Positions 1-7,598 of a stretch of DNA of 64,000 nt are shown here, piece by piece. The notes beneath the pieces are model-generated. The model ran no database searches, was not told the DNA's origin, and saw nothing but the letters and a program-made list of their open reading frames with translations. This DNA is from an uncultured Clostridia bacterium (GTDB taxonomy: Bacteria > Bacillota > Clostridia > Christensenellales > CAG-917): the NCBI GenBank assembly GCA_944332815.1, contig CALVKQ010000001.1, positions 242,579-306,578 on the forward strand, in the 5' to 3' direction. A program made the translations under genes and the position numbers. Numbering within the stretch: the first letter of the stretch is position 1; every line of letters begins with the position of its first letter.

Positions 1-149
1 CGTCCGGTGTTTTTTTGATCCGCGCGTTTAGATGTCGGAAAACCTCCGTTTTGCGGACATCTATCCACCCCTGCTGACGGATGCCGTTACCGTCATCGGA
101 AGCGATGTCTTCTTCGGCGCTCCTCCCCTCCGCAAAAAACATCTCCACA

Positions 150-180
150 TCAAAAGCCGCCCTGTGCGAGCGGCTTTTGA
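150..180 (-). terminator. Hairpin terminator after the first transporter
   Basis: A perfect 11-bp stem (arms 150-160 and 170-180) with a 9-nt loop lies 27 nt past the stop of the minus-strand transporter. On the minus strand the 3' arm ends in CTTTTGA, a short T run. It could equally serve a plus-strand gene ending before the window. Nothing else convincing is seen in bases 1-207. Confidence 0.55.
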
Positions 181-207
181 GAGTGTGACTATTCATAAAG
201 CTAAGGG

Positions 208-2262
208 TCAGTCGGCGTTGTCGAGGGCTTCCAGGCGGATCTGCCTCTTTTCCTCTTTGGTGAGTTTTTTGCCTTTGCCGACGGGTTTGCTGTCGCCGTG
301 CTTGACGAACGCCATGAGGATTATGGACAGGGCGATGAAGATCGCGCTGTAAATGAACAGCCCTCTGTCGGAGATGTTGTCCATGACGAGTCCTGCGAAC
401 ATGGGGGTGACCGCCTGGGCGGACATGGTTGCGACGTAGTAGTAGCCGGTGTACTGCCCGACGGTGGAGTCGGTGGAAAGCTCGACGACCATGGGCAGGG
501 TATTGACGTTGATGATGATGAGCCCGAAGCCCGAGATGAGATAGAACAGCGCGAAGAGCGCGGCAGGCACCAGGGCGTTGGAATCGGGCTTGACGAAGGC
601 ATAGATGAGCAGGAAGCTGACTATCGCCATCGCAAGACCTATCATTATGGTCTTTCTTCTGCCCAGTTTCGCCGCCATATAGCCCACGGGGATGAAGGCT
701 ATCGCGCTGATGCCCATGCTGATGCCGGAAATGATGGACGCGACGCCGGCGTCCAGGTTAAGCGCCTTTGTGGTGTAGACCGAAAGGTTGCTCGACACCG
801 CGTTGTAGCCCATGAACCACATGAATATGGAGCCCAGAATGAGCAGGAAGCTGATGAACTTCGCGCGTTCGGACCCGGACTTTGCCTCCCACCATTCCTT
901 GGGAGAACGGAGCTTGCGCGTCTTGGCTTTCGCCATTTCCAGCACTTCGGGGGATATCTCTTCCTTCCGCTCTTCCGCGGCATCCTCGTCGGCGAGCACG
1001 TTCCCTTCCGGAGCCTCGTCCGCGGCTTCCGCAGCGGCTTCGTCCTCGTCGGCGATGCCGTACTCCTTGCATATCTCGTGGCAGCGATCCACCATCTTCT
1101 TTTCGCGCACGAAGGCGAGGAACCCTGCCAGCAACAGGAGCATACCGCCCGCCACCGAGGCGAAGATAATGACATAGTTTTCAAGCCGCTCTCCGAAGAG
1201 GACGACGGTGTAGATAAGGAAGGCGATCGCGCCCCCTACGCCGCCGCAAAGGTTGATGACCGCGTTGCCCTGCGAGCGCAGAGGCTTGGGCGTGACGTCG
1301 GGCATGAGCGCGACCGCAGGCGAACGGAAAGTCGCCATCGCGATGAGGACGAGGAGCAGTATGACCATATAGATGACTATGCTCTTATGCCCTGCCGCGG
1401 TGTTGGTGACCTGTTCGTAGATCTGATCACTGATCCAGGTGTTCATACCCGTGGCGGCGAACTTGTCGTAATTCTCGTTGCTTATCCTGATGTCGTCGTA
1501 AGTGAGAGTGCCGTCGCCGTTCCAGTCATCGAGAGTATAGGCAAGGTCCGACACCTCGGCGTCGAGGGCGACCTCCTCACCGTTATACTTATAAGTGGTG
1601 TCCCCCAGCATACCGAGGAAGGCTTTTGTCGCGGTGAAGTTCGCGTCGTAACGGATGGCGAGGAACTGCTCCCTGTCGATATTGTTCATCGCCATGTAAT
1701 CGCGGTCGGCATAGTTTCCGCCCTTCTCCCAGAACTCGGTGAGGCGCTCGTTCATGAACTTGTCCTCGTCCAGCTGCGCGAGGTAATAATTCTCTTTCTC
1801 CATAGCCTTCTCCTGCTGTCCGAGGGTGGACACGGGGACGAAGACCATGAGGATGACGGAAGCCAAGGTGCCTATCACGATGAAAGGCGTACGCCTGCCG
1901 TACTTCTTGACCAGCTTGCCCTTTGCGTTGTCCGAGAGCTTGCCGAAGAGGGGGAGCATGAACAGTGACAAAAGGTTGTCAAGCCCCATGATGAGACCGC
2001 GGACGGTGTTGGAAAGACCGTAGGCGTGTTCGAGGAGCAACGGCACGACAAAGTCATACGCCGTCCAGAAGATCATGATGATGGCAAACGCAAAACCGAC
2101 TTTGAATGTCTGGGCGTAATCCAGACGCAGCGGCTTTCGGGGTTCTCCCTCCCCTTCTCCGCCGCCTGCTGCGGCAGCAACGTCATCCGACGCTTTCACC
2201 GCGGCGGCATCCTCCGGGGACATCTTGATGGAGTCGCCCACGCCGTTGATGTTGTCGTCCAT
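208..2262 (-). CDS. MFS/GPH-type sugar transporter with an EF-hand-like loop insertion
   Basis: Predicted secondary transporter of the major facilitator fold, closest in style to the glycoside-pentoside-hexuronide (GPH) family; 684 residues and about 12 membrane segments. Conserved inter-helix motifs such as GKLSDNAKGK and YGRRTPF are visible. An ATG at 2262 is chosen because a strong AAGGAGG lies 5 nt upstream; the longer ORF start would place that site inside the coding region. Two features are odd for the family. About 130 residues are inserted between TM3 and TM4, predicted outside the cell, and contain an EF-hand/dockerin-type loop (D-W-N-G-D-G-T-L-T-Y-D-D near residues 245-257). A long acidic cytoplasmic loop lies between the two halves. 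The gene has its own promoter (2316-2345). The substrate is unknown; the glucan-active genes downstream make a carbohydrate plausible. Confidence 0.8.
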   Translation of the reverse strand: MDDNINGVGDSIKMSPEDAAAVKASDDVAAAAGGGEGEGEPRKPLRLDYAQTFKVGFAFAIIMIFWTAYDFVVPLLLEHAYGLSNTVRGLIMGLDNLLSLFMLPLFGKLSDNAKGKLVKKYGRRTPFIVIGTLASVILMVFVPVSTLGQQEKAMEKENYYLAQLDEDKFMNERLTEFWEKGGNYADRDYMAMNNIDREQFLAIRYDANFTATKAFLGMLGDTTYKYNGEEVALDAEVSDLAYTLDDWNGDGTLTYDDIRISNENYDKFAATGMNTWISDQIYEQVTNTAAGHKSIVIYMVILLLVLIAMATFRSPAVALMPDVTPKPLRSQGNAVINLCGGVGGAIAFLIYTVVLFGERLENYVIIFASVAGGMLLLLAGFLAFVREKKMVDRCHEICKEYGIADEDEAAAEAADEAPEGNVLADEDAAEERKEEISPEVLEMAKAKTRKLRSPKEWWEAKSGSERAKFISFLLILGSIFMWFMGYNAVSSNLSVYTTKALNLDAGVASIISGISMGISAIAFIPVGYMAAKLGRRKTIMIGLAMAIVSFLLIYAFVKPDSNALVPAALFALFYLISGFGLIIINVNTLPMVVELSTDSTVGQYTGYYYVATMSAQAVTPMFAGLVMDNISDRGLFIYSAIFIALSIILMAFVKHGDSKPVGKGKKLTKEEKRQIRLEALDNAD

Positions 2263-2315
2263 AAATTCCTCCTTACCCAAACGGGACGCGCGGAAGTGCG
2301 CGTTAAAGTAACTAT

Positions 2316-2345
2316 ATTATACCCTATCCGCATATCCCGTGTAAA
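2316..2345 (-). promoter_or_regulatory. Sigma-A-type promoter for the transporter
   Basis: TTTACA (2340-2345) and TATAAT (2316-2321) on the minus strand are separated by 18 bp, about 50 nt upstream of the start codon at 2262. Confidence 0.7.
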
Positions 2346-2390
2346 GAGTTGATTTCCCGACCGATATAATTTTTATGTAAACGGTGTTGA

Positions 2391-2412
2391 GGGCGCGGAT
2401 ATCTCCGCGCCC
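2391..2412. terminator. Inverted repeat downstream of the LRR gene
   Basis: GGGCGCGGA and TCCGCGCCC flank TATC, forming a GC-rich hairpin between the LRR gene stop (2463) and the transporter promoter. The T-rich tract lies on the plus-strand side, so a terminator role for the minus-strand gene is uncertain. Confidence 0.4.
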
Positions 2413-2462
2413 CCTTTTCTTCAAAATACGCCCTGCCGCGTCCGCTGCGGCGGATGCGTCCG

Positions 2463-5400
2463 TCACGCTCTGCGATGCAGATATTTGTAGCTATAAGTTG
2501 ACACCAGCGCCTCCGCAGCCAGAGCAGGATCGGCAAGCGTGCCCGTGGGGATATCCTCTCCGCTCGTTGCGGTGCTGCTTGACGTAAAATACCATCCTTC
2601 GGGCTGCTCGAATATGACGGAGGTCAAGCCCGTGCAATGCCAGAAGGCGTTACTTTCTATGAGCATCACACTCTCCGGGATGGTGATCGACGTCAATCCG
2701 GTGCATTCGTCGAATGCCGAATACCCTATCCTCTCCACGCTGCCATCGGTGGGTATAACACTGTTTTTGCACCCACGGACGAGCTCCTTGCTTTCCGTTT
2801 CTATCAGACAATTACCTTCGCTGTGATAGACGGGATTCCCTTCCGCGACAGTGATGGACTCCAAGGCGGAGCAGCCATCGAAAGCATGTGCCGATATATC
2901 GGTCACGCTTTCGGGTATCGTGATCGAAGTCAAGCCGCTGCAACCGGCGAAAGCTTCATCCAGTTCCGTACATCCCTCGGGCAAAACGATCGTGGTCAGC
3001 ATGGAGCAATTGTAAAATGCGAACTCCGTTATCTCGCCGGCATTGATGACGACGGAACGCAATGAAGCAGGAAAATAGTATGTCGCTTCTCTAACATACC
3101 AAGATGTACTGGTACTGCTGGTCGGCACACCGTACCTATAACACTGCTCCACGCCGACACTTCCGTCATACTTCGAAGTCCCGAAAACGAATCCGAGCGG
3201 ATATTCTCTGTAGCGGGTAGAAACAGGGTAGACAAGCGGCAGGGTGACGCTTTCAAGTGAACTGCATCCGCTCAACACCCCTCCGCTCAAAGATGTCACG
3301 CTGTCCGGGATGGTGATCGAGGTCAATCCGCTGCAACCCGAGAAGGCTCTCTCCCCTATGCTCGTCACGCTGTCCGGGATGGTGATCGAGGTCAATCCGC
3401 TGCAATCCTCGAAGGCAGAACTCCCTATGCTTGTCACTCCGTTGCCTATGGTGACCGAGGTCAGTCCGCTGCAATTATAGAAGGCTCGATACCCTATGCT
3501 TGTCACACTGTCGGGGATGGTGATTGAGGTCAAACCTCTGCAATACGCGAAGGCATAGTCCCCTATGCTCGTCACGCTGTCGGGGATGGTGATTGAGGTC
3601 AAGCCGCTGCAATTATAGAAGGCTTGATACCCTATGCTTGTCACACTGTCGGGGATGGTGATTGAGGTCAAGCCGCTGCAATCCTCGAAGGCAGAACTCC
3701 CTATGCTTGTCACTCCGTTGCCTATGGTGACCGAGGTCAGTCCGCTGCATCCCGAAAAGGCACCTTCTTCTATTTCCGTCACACTGTCGGGCAAGACGAG
3801 CTCCGTGATATTTTTGCAGCTGGCAAACGCGTAGGCGCCTATGTGCGTAACATTGCTCCCTATCCGAACGGTCTTTATATTGGGCACGACGAAACGGTCC
3901 TGACCATCATCGGGGCGATTCATCGGCGGAGAGAACAGTCCTCCGGGGATACGAGTCACGCTGTCACCGAACGTGACAGTGATGCCGTCGCTTTGCGTGC
4001 CTGCACCGGAAAAGACTTTCAGGATGCTAGATACATAATACTCCACAGAACCGTAAATGAAATCATCCACGGCGACGGCATTCCAAATTATCTCCTCGAG
4101 CGCGGTGCAGTGCGCAAATGCACTGTCCTCTATCTCGGTCAATCCTTCGGGGATGGTGACGGAGGTCAGACCGTTGCAGTTATAGAAGGCTTCTTTGCTT
4201 ATGCGCGTCACGCTCTCCGGAATAGTGACGGAGGTCAAACCGGAGCATCCGTAAAACGCTTTTTCGCCTATCGTGGCGACGCTTCCGTCGGAGGGTATCA
4301 CGCTCGCGCGACAGCCCATGGCGAGGGTCTTGCTTTCCCTTTCTATCAGGCAATTCCCGGCGCTGTGATAGACGGGATTACCCGGCGCCACATCCAACAC
4401 CTCCAAATTCGTGCAATCGGAGAACAGCGACCGGTCAACGTAGGTCAGTCCTGCTCCTATGGTGAGAGATGTCAATGCCGTGAGATCGTCGAATGCATAG
4501 CTTGTTATGCTCGTCACGCTGTCGGGGACGACAAACTCCGTGAGCGAGGGCGCAACATACCGGAGTTCACCGCCGAGCACCAAATAATCGCCCGTAAATG
4601 TGACGGTGACGTCCGTCGGCGGCGCAGTCGTCCCGTCCACCACGCCGGAATCTGTGTTGAACACAACGCCGGTGACGCCTTCGGGCAGGGAGCTCCACCC
4701 CATCGCTTTCATGAAAACGGAAAGCAGATCGTCGCCTTCGCGATAAGTTATCTCGGGAGCGTCCTCGCCTCTGCCCAGGATGTCGGGGACGGTCATCGTG
4801 TAATCGGTGTCGTTACGCCAATTCGCATAGTACGTGACGTCCTCCCAATGGCGCATGCCCGTGGAGAACTGTTCCGCCTCGCCCGTTATCCAGCCGTCGG
4901 GCGCCGTGTACCACCCCATAAAGACGTAATTTCCGCTCGTTCGCTGAACGTTGGGCATAGAGCCCAGTTTGTCCCCCAGGCTCAACGTGTACGAGCTGCG
5001 CCCTTCCTTGAAGCTGCCGCCCCGCGCGTCGAATCTCACGTCCACTTTGGAGATGTTGTCCTCCTTTCGGATGAGGGACACTCGCTTGTATTTCGTGCCG
5101 TCTATCTCCACCACATCGAAGCCGTCCACTTTCTTGAAACTCATCGGAAGTTCGATCTCGCCGAACAGTTCGTCTTCCATCGTGAGTTTGAGCGTATCTC
5201 CGTCGCGTGACCATTTGCCTTCTATCAGGTCATCCCCGTCAGGAGAGCTGAACGTGCCGACGCCGAAGCTGAAATAATCGTTGGGGTCGTCCACATTTAC
5301 GTAAATGCCGCGCAGACCGCAGAAAAACACCAGCAGGATGACGAGCGCGATGAGCACCAGCACCCCGGCGACGATGAGCGTCACGACGTTCTTTTTGCTT

Positions 5401-5645
5401 TTGAAAAAGTCACCCGGCTTGCCGCTTCCTCTGCCCGATGCGCGCACCATCACGAGCTGTTCGCCCGGGCGCGCCTTATCCGACCACTGCGTCATATACT
5501 GCGCGCGCTGTTCCGCCTCGGACGGTTTAGTCGGAGCGACGGGCTGCGGAGCTTTCTTGTTGAAGGATGTTCCGCACGTCGCGCACTTCCATTGCCCGTT
5601 TGCCTGCGGAAAAAGTTCTCCTCCGCATTTAGGACATTTTGCCAT
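2463..5645 (-). CDS. Zinc-ribbon, single-TM, BspA-type leucine-rich repeat surface protein
   Basis: A 1060-residue protein of unknown partner. It starts with a four-cysteine zinc ribbon (Cys4, Cys7, Cys21, Cys24). After a linker comes one membrane helix (about residues 87-109), a beta-rich region, one Listeria-Bacteroides InlB-type B repeat ('VRFDARGGSF...GWYTAPDG'), and many LRR_5 repeats of the type LTSITIPDSVTSIG, about 23 residues each. The ATG at 5645 has a strong AAGGAGGAGGA; the longer ORF upstream is not needed. Predicted topology is a cytoplasmic ribbon and an external repeat domain, as expected for adhesion or binding. There is no cleavable signal peptide and no LPXTG motif. Several repeats are almost identical in DNA (see 3280-3760), a sign of recent duplication. 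It lies 53 nt downstream of the alpha-glucan hydrolase and may be cotranscribed with it. BspA-type repeats are known from adhesins; the ligand cannot be inferred here. Confidence 0.85.
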   Translation of the reverse strand: MAKCPKCGGELFPQANGQWKCATCGTSFNKKAPQPVAPTKPSEAEQRAQYMTQWSDKARPGEQLVMVRASGRGSGKPGDFFKSKKNVVTLIVAGVLVLIALVILLVFFCGLRGIYVNVDDPNDYFSFGVGTFSSPDGDDLIEGKWSRDGDTLKLTMEDELFGEIELPMSFKKVDGFDVVEIDGTKYKRVSLIRKEDNISKVDVRFDARGGSFKEGRSSYTLSLGDKLGSMPNVQRTSGNYVFMGWYTAPDGWITGEAEQFSTGMRHWEDVTYYANWRNDTDYTMTVPDILGRGEDAPEITYREGDDLLSVFMKAMGWSSLPEGVTGVVFNTDSGVVDGTTAPPTDVTVTFTGDYLVLGGELRYVAPSLTEFVVPDSVTSITSYAFDDLTALTSLTIGAGLTYVDRSLFSDCTNLEVLDVAPGNPVYHSAGNCLIERESKTLAMGCRASVIPSDGSVATIGEKAFYGCSGLTSVTIPESVTRISKEAFYNCNGLTSVTIPEGLTEIEDSAFAHCTALEEIIWNAVAVDDFIYGSVEYYVSSILKVFSGAGTQSDGITVTFGDSVTRIPGGLFSPPMNRPDDGQDRFVVPNIKTVRIGSNVTHIGAYAFASCKNITELVLPDSVTEIEEGAFSGCSGLTSVTIGNGVTSIGSSAFEDCSGLTSITIPDSVTSIGYQAFYNCSGLTSITIPDSVTSIGDYAFAYCRGLTSITIPDSVTSIGYRAFYNCSGLTSVTIGNGVTSIGSSAFEDCSGLTSITIPDSVTSIGERAFSGCSGLTSITIPDSVTSLSGGVLSGCSSLESVTLPLVYPVSTRYREYPLGFVFGTSKYDGSVGVEQCYRYGVPTSSTSTSWYVREATYYFPASLRSVVINAGEITEFAFYNCSMLTTIVLPEGCTELDEAFAGCSGLTSITIPESVTDISAHAFDGCSALESITVAEGNPVYHSEGNCLIETESKELVRGCKNSVIPTDGSVERIGYSAFDECTGLTSITIPESVMLIESNAFWHCTGLTSVIFEQPEGWYFTSSSTATSGEDIPTGTLADPALAAEALVSTYSYKYLHRRA
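2551..2574. repeat. 24-bp direct repeat, copy inside the 3' end of the LRR gene
   Basis: The 24 bases here are identical to 5665-5688, upstream of the same gene. In this copy they encode the end of the LRR protein (residues ATSGEDI). The pair brackets nearly the whole gene in direct orientation. Confidence 0.85.
3280..3760. repeat. Tandem 69-bp coding repeats in the LRR gene
   Basis: Consecutive 69-bp units (23 codons) that each contain 'gtcac(g/a)ctgtc(c/g)gggatggtgat' are nearly identical at nucleotide level, including third positions. Adjacent units of older LRR arrays normally diverge, so this block was probably amplified or homogenised recently. Confidence 0.85.
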
Positions 5646-5664
5646 GATATCCTCCTCCTTGTTT

Positions 5665-5688
5665 ATATCCTCTCCGCTCGTTGCGGTG
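5665..5688. repeat. 24-bp direct repeat, copy upstream of the LRR gene
   Basis: Identical to 2551-2574. It lies 20 nt upstream of the LRR start codon and 11 nt from the preceding gene's stop at 5699. Confidence 0.85.
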
Positions 5689-5698
5689 TGCCGTAAGT

Positions 5699-7549
5699 TC
5701 AGTCTTGCGAATATGCGATGACGCTCGCGGACAGGGGTGGGATGTACAGCGTTTCCACGCTCTCCCCCGTGAATGCGTCGAAGGCGTTCACCTCTCGCCA
5801 CTGCGCATGGAAACAGGGATTGTAATAAGTGCGCAGCACTTCCCTGCCGTCATCGGACACGCGCTCGAACACCGTAAGTGCGCTGTCGTCGAGAAAACGC
5901 AGCCTGCCGCGGAGCGCGTTGCGGTTCCTGCGGCGGAGCTCGCCCAGCGCGCGGTAATGCCCGAGCAGATCGTCATCCTCCCTGCCCCACGGATAAGTCC
6001 CGCGGTTGAGGGGGTCTTCGAAGCCCTCGACGCCTGCCTCGTCACCGTAGTAAACGCAGGGGACGCCGGGCAGAGTGTACTGCAATATCGCCGCGGCTTT
6101 GAGGCGCAACTTCGCAAATGCGTAATATTCCTCCGAAAGCCTGTATCCCCTTCTCTCCGCCTTGGAATAGGGCGCTTCCACTCCCGAGAGCGCGGTGAGA
6201 GCGCGCACGGTGTCGTGGGAGCCCAGGAGCGTGAAACACACGTCCATGCTCTGTTTGGGATAATGTTCCGCGATGAGAGTCACGGCGTCGCGGAACTTCT
6301 CTCTGTCCCCTCGCATGATGAGTTCGAATATGGCGCGGCGGAAAGGATAATTCATCACGCCGTCCAGTTCCTCCCCCATGAAATAGGGGCGCCAGGTGCC
6401 GTAACTGACCTTGTCGGACGCGTCCTCCCACACCTCGCCGATGATGAGAGCGTCCTCCTTTGCGGAACGTATCTTCGCGCACAGCAGGTCTGTAAAATCC
6501 GTGGGGAGCTCGTCCACCACGTCCAGCCGCCAGCCGTCCGCGCCCACGGCGGTCCACTTGTCTATGACGCCGCCCTTCCCCGTGATGAGCTTGCGGAAAC
6601 CCTCTGCGCTCTTGTCTACGGTGGGCACCACGGTGGATCCCCACCAGCAGTGGTAATTGTCGGGATGCTCATAGAAGGTGTACCACCCGTAATAGGGAGA
6701 GTCCGCCCCCTGATACGCCCCTTTCCCGGGGAAATTCCCGAACTTGTTGAAGTAAACGCTGTCCGCGCCCGTATGGTTGAACACGCCGTCCAGCACCACG
6801 CGCATACCCTGCGCTTTCGCCGCCGCGCAAAGTCGCCCGACTCCCTCGTCGCCGCCGAAGAGGTCGTCCGCTTTCATGTAGTCCGCGGTGTCGTAACGGT
6901 GGTTGCTGGAAGAGAGAAAGACGGGGGAGAGATAGATGGCGGTCACCCCCAGGCTTTTGAGGTGATCCAGCTTCGAGATGACGCCGTCCGCGTTGCCGCC
7001 GAAGAAGTCGTCCGCGCGGTACTCGCCGCCCTCGTCCGCGATGTCGGGCAGGTCGTACCAGTCCGCGTGCAGCCTGCCGCGCTTTGTGAAACGCACCTCG
7101 CCCTCCCTTGCGAAACGGTCGGCAAAGATTTGATAGACCACCCCGGATTTCGCCCAATCAGGGGTTTTATAGTCGCATTTCGTCACGGTAAGCTGCCATT
7201 CCGGCAACCATTCTCCTGCCACGGCGCAGCCGCCCGACCCCCTTCCGTAATAGGTCGTCCTGCCGTCCGCCATGCTCTCGAAGCGGTAGTACCACAGCCC
7301 TGCCGAGGGTGCGGTCACGCCCCCCGAATAGACGCTGTCATCCCCCGAAAAATGCGAGAATTTGAGTTCGGAGCGGAACTCCTCCGCCCCACGCCTCAGG
7401 ATGACGGTCACTTTGTCCGCGCGCTCGCCGGCAGGCAGCGTAAAGCAAAACTCCGTCCTTTTCCCTGCGACGGAAGCGCCGTACGGCGTCTTGTCCCTCA
7501 ACGGGTCGTAATACATGAGCCCCTCCCGTAAAACAAGTGCATCCGCCAT
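5699..7549 (-). CDS. GH13 alpha-glucan hydrolase (neopullulanase/maltogenic amylase-like)
   Basis: Predicted intracellular alpha-amylase-family enzyme of 616 residues, hydrolysing alpha-1,4 (possibly alpha-1,6) glucosidic bonds. An N-terminal beta-sandwich (about residues 1-120, CBM34-like) precedes the TIM barrel. The four GH13 regions are present: DGVFNHTG (about 255), GWRLDVVDE with the nucleophile Asp (about 341), IGEVWED with the acid Glu (about 371) and LGSHDT (about 445). No signal peptide is seen, so it acts in the cytoplasm. It follows glgP and may replace a dedicated debranching enzyme (GlgX), which is absent here, although a strong terminator separates the two genes. The start is uncertain: the ATG at 7549 lacks a Shine-Dalgarno site, while an ATG at 7516 (MYYDP) is preceded by GGGAGGGG and would give 605 residues. 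Confidence 0.88.
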   Translation of the reverse strand: MADALVLREGLMYYDPLRDKTPYGASVAGKRTEFCFTLPAGERADKVTVILRRGAEEFRSELKFSHFSGDDSVYSGGVTAPSAGLWYYRFESMADGRTTYYGRGSGGCAVAGEWLPEWQLTVTKCDYKTPDWAKSGVVYQIFADRFAREGEVRFTKRGRLHADWYDLPDIADEGGEYRADDFFGGNADGVISKLDHLKSLGVTAIYLSPVFLSSSNHRYDTADYMKADDLFGGDEGVGRLCAAAKAQGMRVVLDGVFNHTGADSVYFNKFGNFPGKGAYQGADSPYYGWYTFYEHPDNYHCWWGSTVVPTVDKSAEGFRKLITGKGGVIDKWTAVGADGWRLDVVDELPTDFTDLLCAKIRSAKEDALIIGEVWEDASDKVSYGTWRPYFMGEELDGVMNYPFRRAIFELIMRGDREKFRDAVTLIAEHYPKQSMDVCFTLLGSHDTVRALTALSGVEAPYSKAERRGYRLSEEYYAFAKLRLKAAAILQYTLPGVPCVYYGDEAGVEGFEDPLNRGTYPWGREDDDLLGHYRALGELRRRNRNALRGRLRFLDDSALTVFERVSDDGREVLRTYYNPCFHAQWREVNAFDAFTGESVETLYIPPLSASVIAYSQD

Positions 7550-7567
7550 TTTCGACGGACGTCAAAA

Positions 7568-7592
7568 GCCGCGCCGCATGATGCGGCGCGGC
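7568..7592 (-). terminator. Terminator of the glycogen operon after glgP
   Basis: A near-perfect 12-bp GC stem (arms 7568-7579 and 7581-7592) is followed on the minus strand by TTTTGACG, 7 nt beyond the glgP stop codon. Confidence 0.75.
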
Positions 7593-7598
7593 AGTCGT

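Noticed and set aside
32-352. 106-residue plus-strand ORF at the window start
   Set aside because: No ribosome site, no motif, and it runs through the transporter terminator and into the antisense of its coding region.
298-1968. Long antisense ORFs opposite the transporter, LRR, glg, oad and other genes (up to about 600 residues)
   Set aside because: They lie opposite strongly supported genes, are rich in Arg/His/Gly/Asp typical of reversed GC-rich codons, and lack ribosome sites and family motifs.
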